In this document: positions 34,646 to 41,870 of the stretch, piece by piece
How positions within the stretch are numbered: position 1 is the stretch's first letter
Layout of the letters: each line of letters opens with the position of its first letter
DNA from: Streptomyces guryensis
GTDB taxonomy: Bacteria; Actinomycetota; Actinomycetes; Streptomycetales; Streptomycetaceae
DNA: 64,000 nucleotides
Reading direction: 5' to 3'
Assembly (NCBI RefSeq): GCF_021261325.1
Contig: NZ_JAJSBI010000003.1
Location: 372,001-436,000, forward strand
Position numbers and translations under genes: made by a program
The notes under the pieces: generated by a model
What the model saw: only the letters and a program-made list of their open reading frames with translations
Told to the model about the DNA's origin: nothing
The model's database searches: none

Positions 34646-35764
34646 TCACAGCCAGCCGTTCCGCTTCAGCGTGCGGTGGATGCCCAGGCAGATGACCCCG
34701 GTCAGCATCATGATCACCGGGTAGCCGTACTTCCAGTGCAGCTCCGGCATGTACTTGAAGTTCATGCCGTACACCCCGCACACCATCGTCGGTACGGCGA
34801 TGATCGCGGCCCAGGCGGTGATCTTCCGCATGTCCTCGTTCTGCGCGACGGACGCCTGCGCGAGGTTGGCCTGCAGGATCGAGTTCAGCAGTTCGTCGAA
34901 GCCGATGACCTGCTCCTGGACGCGGGCGAGGTGGTCGGCGACGTCCCGGAAGTACTTCTGGATGTCGGGGTCGATCAGCCGCATCGGCCGCTCGCTCAGC
35001 AGCTGCATGGGCCGCAGCAGCGGCGACACGGCCCGCTTGAACTCCAGCACCTCGCGCTTGAGCTGGTAGATCCGCGCCGAGTCCACACCGCGCGAGACAC
35101 CGCCCCGGCGCCCCGGCGAGAACACCTCGGTCTCCACCTCGTCGATGTCGTCCTGGACGGCGTCGGCGACCGCGACATAGCCGTCGACGACGTGGTCGGC
35201 GATCGCGTGCAGCACCGCCGAGGGCCCCTTGGCGAGCAACTCGGGGTCGTCCTGCAGCCGGTGCCGCAACGCGCGCAGCGAGCCCTGCCCGCCGTGCCGG
35301 ACGGTGATGAAGAAGTCCCGTCCGGTGAAGCACATGACCTCGCCGGTCTCCACGACCTCGCTGTTGGCGGTGAGCTGGTCGTGCTCGACGTAGTGGATCG
35401 TCTTGAAGACGGTGAACAGGGAGTCGTCGTACCGCTCCAGCTTGGGTCGCTGGTGGGCCTGGACGGCGTCCTCGACGGCCAGCGGGTGCAGCCCGAACTC
35501 GCGGGCGATACCGGCGAATTCGGCCTCGGTCGGCTCGTGCATCCCGATCCACACGAAGCCCCCGTCGCGGCGCACCAGGCGCATCGCCTCGTGCGGGGTC
35601 ATCGGCTTGCCCGTGTCGACGCGGGCCCCGTCGCGGTAGACGGCGCAGTCGACGACCGCGGTCGGCGTCGACGGGTCGCGAGTCGTGTCGTACACACCGG
35701 TGTCCTTGCGCAGGGAGATGCGGGACGGCCGGACCGCGGCGCGGAGGTCACGGATCATCGACAT
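34646..35764 (-). CDS. corA: Magnesium/cobalt transporter CorA
   Basis: A 372-residue divalent-cation channel. The large cytoplasmic domain includes FVWIGMHEPTEAEF and LHPLAVEDAVQAHQRPKLERYDD, typical of CorA. Two C-terminal helices follow, with the diagnostic YGMNF at the pore entrance (about residue 340) and a short basic C-terminus. GAAGGAG precedes ATG 35764. The 450-bp upstream region is unusually long and contains small ORFs that may be leader peptides. Together with the MgtE-N/CBS protein 2 kb away this suggests a magnesium-related neighbourhood. Confidence 0.93.
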   Translation of the reverse strand: MSMIRDLRAAVRPSRISLRKDTGVYDTTRDPSTPTAVVDCAVYRDGARVDTGKPMTPHEAMRLVRRDGGFVWIGMHEPTEAEFAGIAREFGLHPLAVEDAVQAHQRPKLERYDDSLFTVFKTIHYVEHDQLTANSEVVETGEVMCFTGRDFFITVRHGGQGSLRALRHRLQDDPELLAKGPSAVLHAIADHVVDGYVAVADAVQDDIDEVETEVFSPGRRGGVSRGVDSARIYQLKREVLEFKRAVSPLLRPMQLLSERPMRLIDPDIQKYFRDVADHLARVQEQVIGFDELLNSILQANLAQASVAQNEDMRKITAWAAIIAVPTMVCGVYGMNFKYMPELHWKYGYPVIMMLTGVICLGIHRTLKRNGWL

Positions 35765-35922
35765 GGCTGGCTCCTTCGTGACAGGCAGCGAAAGGGCGCC
35801 GACGACGGATGGAACTGCCCGGAATGGGGACGTCCTGACTGCGGGTGTTTGGCACGTCCGCAAAGCGGGGAGCACCGCACCGTCGCGGTGGTGAGCTTCG
35901 CTACTGATTCAGATCAGACAGA

Positions 35923-36036
35923 TCAGGCACAACGAAACGAAGTGCTCTTCCGCGAGAAGACGTGAGCGTGAAAGGCGGCGGTCAGCCAGAGCCGGATCAG
36001 CTGTATCAGCGGCGGGAAGAGCGAGTGGTACTGCAC
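35923..36036 (-). CDS. Putative 37-residue hydrophobic peptide upstream of corA
   Basis: A GTG-started ORF reading VQYHSLFPPLIQLIRLW, then LTAAFHAHVF, then a basic end. About 27 of its first 30 codons end in G or C, the bias of true Streptomyces genes, and the composition (Leu, Ile, Phe, Trp) is unlike random high-GC frames. No good ribosome site precedes GTG 36036. A second mini-ORF (36006-36053, 15 residues, ATG start with GGAGGAGG upstream) overlaps it in another frame. It may be a small membrane peptide or a leader peptide regulating corA, whose start lies 158 nt downstream. Confidence 0.4.
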   Translation of the reverse strand: MQYHSLFPPLIQLIRLWLTAAFHAHVFSRKSTSFRCA

Positions 36037-36220
36037 GGGTGACTTCGATCCATGACAGCCCCACCTCCTCCGGCCGGTCCCTCGTAAGGGAGTCTCAATC
36101 GGCGTCGGGACTCGATCGCGACGCTCCTGCGTGCTGCCCGAACGACCGGGCCAGAGTATCAGCCGCCCAAACTGTCAAGGTGCAGCTTTGCCCGGTGCTG
36201 ACGAGTTCTATGCTCACCGC

Positions 36221-36817
36221 ATGGTTGATGTTCTCCCTCTGGTCGAGGCCCGGTTGCGCAGCTCGCTGGGCGAACCGGACGCGCGCGCGGCGGTCACCTT
36301 CCTGGGCACGGACCGCATCGAGGTGTTGCGTTTCCGGGACGACTCCAGGGGAGGGGACATCGTCCGCTACGCCACGCTCGGCATGTCCGCGCAGCCGATG
36401 AGCGACCCCACCGCGGTGCTCGCCGACCCCGTCAAGGGCCCGCGCGCGGAGCTGGTCCTCTCGGTGCGCGGCGGCCTCGCCGACACCGACAAGGCGCTGC
36501 GCCCGCTCGCCGTACTCGCCGCGTCCCCGCAGGTCGAGGGCGTGATCGTGGCGCCCGGTGCCTCGCTCGACGTCGGTGAGCCCCTGTGGCCCGGGGCTCC
36601 GTTCAGCTCCGTCCTGGTGGCCGAGCCGGGCGGTCTGATCGAGGACCTCGATCTCGACGAGCCCCTCGATCCGGTCCGCTTCCTGCCCCTGCTCCCCATG
36701 ACGCCGAACGAGGCCGCCTGGAAGCGCGTGCACGGCGCCCAGGCCCTCCAGGAGCGCTGGCTGACGAACGGGACGGACCTGCGGGATCCGTCCCGCAGGT
36801 CCGTCCCGCTGGACTGA
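36221..36817 (+). CDS. Suppressor-of-fused (SUFU) domain protein
   Basis: A 198-residue protein (MVDVLPLVEARLRSSLG at the start). The arrangement DIVRYATLGMSAQPM followed by RAELVLSVRG and a C-terminal FLPLLPMTPNEAAWKR matches bacterial SUFU-domain proteins, which are small cytoplasmic proteins often linked to immunity or contact-dependent systems but widespread as single genes. The role here is unknown. Its last codons form the arms of an 18-bp hairpin. The upstream 36054-36220 is non-coding. Confidence 0.82.
   Translation: MVDVLPLVEARLRSSLGEPDARAAVTFLGTDRIEVLRFRDDSRGGDIVRYATLGMSAQPMSDPTAVLADPVKGPRAELVLSVRGGLADTDKALRPLAVLAASPQVEGVIVAPGASLDVGEPLWPGAPFSSVLVAEPGGLIEDLDLDEPLDPVRFLPLLPMTPNEAAWKRVHGAQALQERWLTNGTDLRDPSRRSVPLD
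36769..36808. terminator. 18-bp hairpin inside the 3' end of the SUFU gene
   Basis: Arms 36769-36786 and 36791-36808 are fully complementary around TCCG. The stem encodes residues near NGTDLRDPSRRSVP. The segment GGTCCGTCCCGCTGG is repeated just after the stop. Confidence 0.75.
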
Positions 36818-37003
36818 CCGGTCCGTCCCGCTGGGCCGACCGCCAAGTGAGCAAGCTCACCAACGCGCCGCCGGAACCGGGCAGTTGGTCAAGACCCTGA
36901 CACCGTGCGTCCCGTTCCGGCGGTGAGGGTTCCGGTGAAGGGTTCCGTCCGGACGGGTGATCGTCCTTGACGTGGCGGAGCGGGGGTAGCACCGTGGGGC
37001 CCT

Positions 37004-37645
37004 ATGAGGGGCGAACCCAGTTGCCCGAAGTGTGGTGGCCGGGTCAGGGCTCCCGGACTCTTCTCCGACACCTGGCAGTGCGATGTGCACGGCACCGTGC
37101 ATCCGCTGCAGCCCGTGATCCCGCCCAGCGTCGAGGCCCTCAGTGTCGTGGTGCATCGCACCCAGGTGCCGGTGTGGATGCCGTGGCCGCTGCCGATCGG
37201 CTGGCTGTTCACAGGTGTGGCCTGCGCGGGTGACGACCGCCATGGCGGCCGCGCCACCGCCGTGGCCTGCTCGGGGCCGGGGCCGCTCGGTGGAATAGGG
37301 GAGCTGATCCTGGTCGCAGAGGAACTCGGCGTCGGGCTCGGCGCGCGGTACGCGGGGATCGACGGTCCGGATCCGGGTCCGTACATGAACGTCGAGAAGC
37401 CGTCCCAGGCCAAGGTGCTGGCGGGTGGGCGCCCCACGCCGCTGTGGCATGTGGCCGGCAGCCCCGACGACCGGGCGGTGTTCGCGGGCGAGGCGCGTGG
37501 GCTGTGGCTGTGGGCGGTGGTGTGGCCCGAGCAGTCGGGGTTGTTGATGTACGACGAGTTGGTGCTGACGGATTTGCGGGATGCGGGGGCGGAGGTCGAA
37601 CTGGTGCCGTGCGGGGCGCTCTCGCCGCGCTTGCTCGAGCCGTAG
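37004..37645 (+). CDS. Conserved zinc-ribbon-start protein (DUF6758-like)
   Basis: A 213-residue protein. The N-terminus MRGEPSCPKCGG with a later C-x2-H (WQCDVHG) forms a zinc-ribbon-like knuckle. The middle includes PVWMPWPLPIGWLFTGV and a Gly/Pro-rich strand GPGPLGGIGELILVAEELGVGLG. The C-terminus (LWLWAVVWPEQSGLLMYDELVLTDLRD) is strand-rich. I recognise it as a Streptomyces-conserved family; the DUF number is from memory. Function unknown; it could bind nucleic acid or a protein partner through the zinc knuckle. Confidence 0.8.
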   Translation: MRGEPSCPKCGGRVRAPGLFSDTWQCDVHGTVHPLQPVIPPSVEALSVVVHRTQVPVWMPWPLPIGWLFTGVACAGDDRHGGRATAVACSGPGPLGGIGELILVAEELGVGLGARYAGIDGPDPGPYMNVEKPSQAKVLAGGRPTPLWHVAGSPDDRAVFAGEARGLWLWAVVWPEQSGLLMYDELVLTDLRDAGAEVELVPCGALSPRLLEP

Positions 37646-37745
37646 CGCCCACGGGGTGGGGAGCTGGGGCGCGCGTCCGGCGTCTGCGGGTCCGATGTCG
37701 CTGGTCGCGCAGTTCCTCGCGCCCCCGAACGGCGGTTGCTGTAGG
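37646..37745. repeat. Degenerate GC-rich intergenic repeat
   Basis: Contains GCGCCCACGGGGTGGG, GTCGCTGGTCGCGCAGTTCCTCGCGCCCC. This resembles a common Streptomyces 3' repeat and shares short words with copy D at 45860. It lies between two genes in the same direction. Confidence 0.45.
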
Positions 37746-37840
37746 GGGCGCTCTGTATGTGCGGGTGTGACAGGGGGCCGTGAAAATCCGGTTATCCTTG
37801 AGCGTCCGCTTCTGTTCCGTCACCGCTTGGAGTCTGCGTA

Positions 37841-38698
37841 GTGCGTATCGACCTGCACGCCCACTCCACTGCTTCCGACGGTACGGACACCCCGGCTGAG
37901 CTGGTGCGGAATGCTGCCGCGGCCGGGCTGGACGTTGTTGCGCTGACCGATCACGACACCACTCGTGGGTATGCCGAGGCGATGGCCGCGGTGCCGGAGG
38001 GGCTCACGCTCGTCACCGGCGCCGAGCTGTCCTGTCGTGTCGACGGTGTCTCCATGCACATGCTCGCCTACCTCTTCGATCCCGAGGAGCCGACGCTGCT
38101 CGCCGAGCGCGAGCTGGTGCGCGACGACCGGGTGCCGCGGGCCCAGGGCATGGTCGCCAAGCTGAACGGGCTGGGCGTGCCGGTCACCTGGGAGCAGGTC
38201 GAGCGGATCGCCGGGGGCGGTTCCGTCGGCCGGCCGCATGTCGCGACCGCGCTCGTCGAGCTCGGCGTCGTACCGACCGTGAGCGACGCGTTCACCGAGG
38301 AGTGGCTGGCCGACGGCGGGCGGGCCTTCGTCGAGAAGCACGAGACGGATCCCTTCGAGGCGATCCGGCTGGTCAAGGCCGCGGGCGGGGTCACCGTCTT
38401 CGCGCACCCGGGCGCCAGCAAGCGCGGCCGCACTGTGCCGGAGGCCGCGATCGCCGAGATGGCCGCCGCCGGGCTCGACGGCATCGAGGTCGAGCACATG
38501 GACCATGACGAGGAGACCAGGGCGCGGCTGCGCGGACTGGCCGGGGAACTGGGGCTGCTGACCACCGGGTCCAGCGACTACCACGGCAGCCGTAAGACGT
38601 GCGTGCTCGGCGAGTACGTCACGGATCCCGAGGTGTACGGGGAGATCACGCGGCGGGCCACCGGGGCGTTCCCGGTGCCGGGGACCGGCGGAGCCTGA
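37841..38698 (+). CDS. PHP-domain phosphoesterase (RNase AM/YciV-like)
   Basis: A 285-residue metal-dependent phosphoesterase. The four PHP motifs are visible: DLHAHSTASDG, LTDHDT, the region around TGAELSC, and FAHPGASKRG plus SSDYHGSRK. Family members hydrolyse 3',5'-nucleoside bisphosphates (pAp) or trim RNA 5' ends. Length is normal. The GTG start follows a weak leader; TATCCT at about 37794 may be the -10. It precedes the marC-like gene by 63 bp. Confidence 0.9.
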   Translation: MRIDLHAHSTASDGTDTPAELVRNAAAAGLDVVALTDHDTTRGYAEAMAAVPEGLTLVTGAELSCRVDGVSMHMLAYLFDPEEPTLLAERELVRDDRVPRAQGMVAKLNGLGVPVTWEQVERIAGGGSVGRPHVATALVELGVVPTVSDAFTEEWLADGGRAFVEKHETDPFEAIRLVKAAGGVTVFAHPGASKRGRTVPEAAIAEMAAAGLDGIEVEHMDHDEETRARLRGLAGELGLLTTGSSDYHGSRKTCVLGEYVTDPEVYGEITRRATGAFPVPGTGGA

Positions 38699-38761
38699 GG
38701 GCCCCCTCCGCACCTGCCGTTCCCGTCCATCACCATTTCCTGCAAGGCGTGTAGCTCACCC

Positions 38762-39367
38762 ATGTTCGACGTCGCCGTCTTCGGCTCCCTGTTCCTGACC
38801 CTTTTTGTCATCATGGATCCCCCTGGGATCACCCCGATCTTCCTCGCCCTGACCGCCGGGCGCCCCGGCAAGGTGCAGAAGCGGATGGCCTTCCAGGCCG
38901 TGTGCGTGGCGGGCGGCGTGATCACCGTCTTCGGGCTGCTGGGGCACCAGATCCTCAACTACCTGCACGTCTCCGTGCCCGCGCTGATGATCGCGGGCGG
39001 GCTGCTGCTCCTGCTCATCGCCCTCGACCTGCTGACCGGCAAGACCGACGAGCCGAAGCAGACCAAGGACGTCAATGTGGCGCTCGTACCGCTGGGCATG
39101 CCGCTGCTGGCCGGCCCCGGTGCCATCGTGTCCGTCATCCTCGCCGTGCAGAAGGCCGACAGCGTGGCCACACAGGTGTCGGTGTGGTGCGCGATCCTCG
39201 CCATCCATGTCGTGCTGTGGTTCGTGATGCGCTACTCGCTGCTGATCATCCGGGTCATCAAGGACGGGGGCGTGGTCCTGGTGACGCGGCTCGCGGGCAT
39301 GATGCTCTCCGCGATCGCCGTGCAGCAGATCATCAACGGCATCACGCAGGTGATCAAGGGCGCCTGA
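38762..39367 (+). CDS. MarC-family integral membrane protein
   Basis: A 201-residue protein with six membrane helices. MarC features include FLTLFVIMDPPGITPIFLAL near the start and PLGMPLLAGPGAIVSVIL in the middle, with C-terminal LVTRLAGMMLSAIAVQQIINGI. The family was once linked to multiple antibiotic resistance, but that role is doubted; function is unknown. Its 3' end carries a 21-bp direct duplication that repeats the stop-codon region. Confidence 0.9.
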   Translation: MFDVAVFGSLFLTLFVIMDPPGITPIFLALTAGRPGKVQKRMAFQAVCVAGGVITVFGLLGHQILNYLHVSVPALMIAGGLLLLLIALDLLTGKTDEPKQTKDVNVALVPLGMPLLAGPGAIVSVILAVQKADSVATQVSVWCAILAIHVVLWFVMRYSLLIIRVIKDGGVVLVTRLAGMMLSAIAVQQIINGITQVIKGA

Positions 39368-39399
39368 GAGGTGCGTATGGGCGCCTGAGAGGTACGTAT
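39358..39399. repeat. Tandem 21-bp duplication across the marC stop
   Basis: GGGCGCCTGAGAGGTGCGTAT (39358-39378) is followed directly by GGGCGCCTGAGAGGTACGTAT (39379-39399), one mismatch. Each copy contains the GCCTGA stop context. Confidence 0.85.
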
Positions 39400-39402
39400 G
39401 CG

Positions 39403-39442
39403 CAGAGCCCCCGTACGGCGTCGATGCCGTACGGGGGCTCTG
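39403..39442. terminator. Perfect 17-bp hairpin after marC
   Basis: Arms 39403-39419 and 39426-39442 with a 6-nt loop, between marC and the convergent 50-residue ORF. Confidence 0.8.
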
Positions 39443-39483
39443 AAGCTTCAGCGGTGATCCGCGTCTGTTGCGTTTGCGTCGTG

Positions 39484-39636
39484 TTACGCGGCCGAACTCT
39501 CGGCCGGCCGGATCCAGAGCCGCTGTCCGATGGCGGCGGCATGCTGGACGATCCGGTTGACGGAGGCGGCGTCCACGACAGTGCTGTCCACGGTCGTGCC
39601 GTCGACCTCGTCGAGTCGCATGATTTCGAAGCGCAT
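39484..39636 (-). CDS. Small conserved 50-residue protein
   Basis: A 50-residue ORF, too short for common cut-offs: MRFEIMRLDEVDGTTVD at the start, VDAASVNRIVQHAAAIGQRLWIRPAES near the end. AAGGGAGAGG precedes the ATG at good spacing and the codon bias is Streptomyces-like. I recall similar short proteins annotated as hypothetical in streptomycetes. It has a strand-helix-strand pattern with an amphipathic middle helix. An AT-rich region (39640-39725, unusual here) lies upstream and probably holds its promoter and the divergent NYN gene's promoter. Confidence 0.8.
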   Translation of the reverse strand: MRFEIMRLDEVDGTTVDSTVVDAASVNRIVQHAAAIGQRLWIRPAESSAA

Positions 39637-39800
39637 GGCCTCTCCCTTCGTCTCGCTGTGTACGTCCTAGTCAACGGCTTGCGTGTTACAAACATTCCCT
39701 ACGCTAAAGAAATTTTTCGAACGTCTAACTACTAGCGGGTAAGGCACCGCCGAGGAGACCGACCGGGAGCGGTTGTGTCCGCAGCGTGACCGCCGGGACA

Positions 39801-40703
39801 ATGGAGGCGATGAATGACGACCTCGCGGCCCTCAGCGCCCGCATCGACCGCACGAACGAGCTGCTGCAGCGGATGCTCGCCGAGGTGGCGAAGACACCCT
39901 CGACCCATGCGATCTTCGTCGACGCGGGGTACCTGTACGCGGCCGCGGGCCGGCTGGTCGCGGGGACGGAGGACCGACGCGCCTTCGATCTGGACGCGGA
40001 AGGCCTGATCGAGGCGCTCATCGACCGGGCCCGCACGATCTTCGCGGACAGCCGACTGCTCCGCGTCTACTGGTACGACGGCGCGCGACGCCGCATCCAC
40101 ACCGCCGAGCAGCAGTCGATCGCCGAACTCCCGGACGTGAAGGTCCGGCTGGGCAACCTGAACGCCAACAACCAGCAGAAAGGCGTCGATTCGCTGATCA
40201 GATCGGACCTGGAGTCACTGGCCAGACACCGGGCGATCAGCGACGCGGCACTGCTCGGCGGCGACGAGGACCTGGTGTCGGCGGTCGAGGCGGCGCAGGG
40301 CTACGGGGCGCGCGTCCACCTGTGGGGCATCGAGGCTCCCGAGGGGCGCAACCAGGCGGAGCCCCTGCTCTGGGAGGTCGACAGCCAGCGCACCCTCGAC
40401 CTCGACTTCTTCAAGCCGTACGTCTTCCGGCGCACCGCGGCCGCCTACGAGGCCACCGCCGCCCGGCCCGGCCGTGACGACGTCCGCTTCGTCGGGGCGC
40501 AGATCGCCGCGAAGTGGCTGGCCGCGCGGGGCCGCGACTCCCTGGCGGAACTGCTGCCCGGCCACCCCTATCTGCCGGGCTCGGTGGACCAGGACCTGCT
40601 GGTGGAGGCGGAGGGACTGCTCCAGTACTCCCTGCGCGGCCAGGCCGACCTGCGGCGCGCGCTGCGGGACGGGTTCTGGGAGCACCTGCAGTCGCAGTAC
40701 TAG
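39801..40703 (+). CDS. NYN-domain (PIN-like) RNase family protein
   Basis: A 300-residue protein with an NYN domain after a short coiled-coil (LSARIDRTNELLQRMLAEVA). Acidic metal-binding positions are IFVDAGYLY, the DSLIRSDLES segment and LLGGDEDLVSAV, as in NYN/PIN nucleases. The C-terminus (about 215-300) has a helical LOTUS/OST-HTH-like appearance (VRFVGAQIAAKWLAARG). It probably cleaves or processes RNA. Starts at GTG 39786, ATG 39801 or ATG 39810 are possible and none has a good ribosome site. It ends 10 bp from a convergent hydrolase gene. Confidence 0.85.
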   Translation: MEAMNDDLAALSARIDRTNELLQRMLAEVAKTPSTHAIFVDAGYLYAAAGRLVAGTEDRRAFDLDAEGLIEALIDRARTIFADSRLLRVYWYDGARRRIHTAEQQSIAELPDVKVRLGNLNANNQQKGVDSLIRSDLESLARHRAISDAALLGGDEDLVSAVEAAQGYGARVHLWGIEAPEGRNQAEPLLWEVDSQRTLDLDFFKPYVFRRTAAAYEATAARPGRDDVRFVGAQIAAKWLAARGRDSLAELLPGHPYLPGSVDQDLLVEAEGLLQYSLRGQADLRRALRDGFWEHLQSQY

Positions 40704-40712
40704 CAGCGGCGC

Positions 40713-41603
40713 TTACCGGCGGTCCTGTGCGCTGTCCCAGAAGTCGGCGAAGGCGCGGGCCGTGTCGAGGGGATTGTCGGTGTTGGGGGAGTGTTCGGCG
40801 CCCTGCACGACAGTGCGGTGCGCGTGCAGACGCAGTGCCATGTCGTCGAGCAGGGGCACCGGCCAGGTGTCGTCCTGGGAACCCGACAGCACGTGGAACG
40901 GCAGCGGTACGGCGGCCAGCTCGGCCACCCGGTCAGGTTCGACGCACAACTGACGGCCGGTCACGAGGAGTTGGGCCGGTTTGTTGCCCAGCCAGCGGCG
41001 GCGCAGGTCGTCCCGGTCGTCGAGGCCGCCGTCCAGTTCCCCGGACTCGCCGGTCTCGGTCTCCTCCGGCGGCTCCATGGCCTGGATCGCCTCCCACACC
41101 TCGGCCATGCTCATTACGGCGAGCGCGTCGCGGAGCAGCTTGACGCGCTGCTGCTGGGAGCCGGAGATCTGGGCGGGGCCGGAGGCCATGAGGGTGAGGG
41201 AGAGGAAGGGGGCGTGGTCCAGGAGGACCGCGGCTCGTGCGATCTGCCCGCCGAGGGAGTGGCCGACGAGGTGCACGGGGGTGTCGAGCGCGGCCGCCTG
41301 GGCGAGCACGTCCCGCGCCAACTCGGCCTGGGCGTAGGCCGATTCGTCGGTCTCGGGGCCGTCGGACTCGTACTGCCCCCGTCCGTCCACCGCGACGGTC
41401 CGGTAACCGCGTGCCGCGAGCGGCCGGTGCAGCGGGTTGTAGTCCTCCTTGCTGCCGGTGAACCCGGGCAGCAGCAGCGCGGTTCCCTTGGGGGCGACGC
41501 CGTCCGCCACGGGCGCGTCGACGACGGCGAACTCTCCGCGCGCGGTGCGCAGCGCGTACGCGCGGGCGCCGGGGGGCGGGGTGAAGGTCGGGGGCCTGCT
41601 CAT
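40713..41603 (-). CDS. Alpha/beta-hydrolase
   Basis: A 296-residue hydrolase. The oxyanion strand is LLLPGFTGSKEDY, the nucleophile elbow GHSLGG (Ser near residue 119), with a likely aspartate in LSGSQDDTWP and the histidine in GAEHSPNTDNP. There is no signal peptide. The acidic insertion (EETETGESGELDGGLDDRDD) forms part of a variable lid. Substrate unknown. It is downstream of the helicase gene on the same strand but separated by 260 bp and a terminator, so it probably has its own promoter. Confidence 0.88.
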   Translation of the reverse strand: MSRPPTFTPPPGARAYALRTARGEFAVVDAPVADGVAPKGTALLLPGFTGSKEDYNPLHRPLAARGYRTVAVDGRGQYESDGPETDESAYAQAELARDVLAQAAALDTPVHLVGHSLGGQIARAAVLLDHAPFLSLTLMASGPAQISGSQQQRVKLLRDALAVMSMAEVWEAIQAMEPPEETETGESGELDGGLDDRDDLRRRWLGNKPAQLLVTGRQLCVEPDRVAELAAVPLPFHVLSGSQDDTWPVPLLDDMALRLHAHRTVVQGAEHSPNTDNPLDTARAFADFWDSAQDRR

Positions 41604-41815
41604 GAGGTGAGGTTATCCGGCCGGGGTGGCAACGGCGCCAGTACCTCCTCCATCCGGACCGGGTGCCGGGGCCGACGGCTTCGGCCCGCCGTCATGCCCC
41701 ACCTGCCCACCGCCGCAGCGGGCTCCCGCGGGCCCTGAGGGCGATCCTCGCCGCCTCGCTGGGCCTGGTGCCGGCCCTGCTCGGGTGTCGGGGAGGGGGA
41801 CCGGCGCCGGAACGC

Positions 41816-41857
41816 CGACGGCCCGGCCCCCTCCTGTGAGGTGGGGCCGGGCCGTCG
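41816..41857. terminator. 15-bp hairpin after the DEAD-box helicase
   Basis: Arms 41816-41830 and 41843-41857 around a 12-nt loop, just after the helicase stop at 41871 (minus strand). The remainder of 41604-41815 shows no gene. Confidence 0.8.
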
Positions 41858-41870
41858 GTGAGTGAGCGAA

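Noticed and set aside
35765..35922. A magnesium M-box riboswitch upstream of corA
   Set aside because: I could not find the conserved M-box core or its stems; small hairpins such as CACCG-CGA-CGGTG are not diagnostic.
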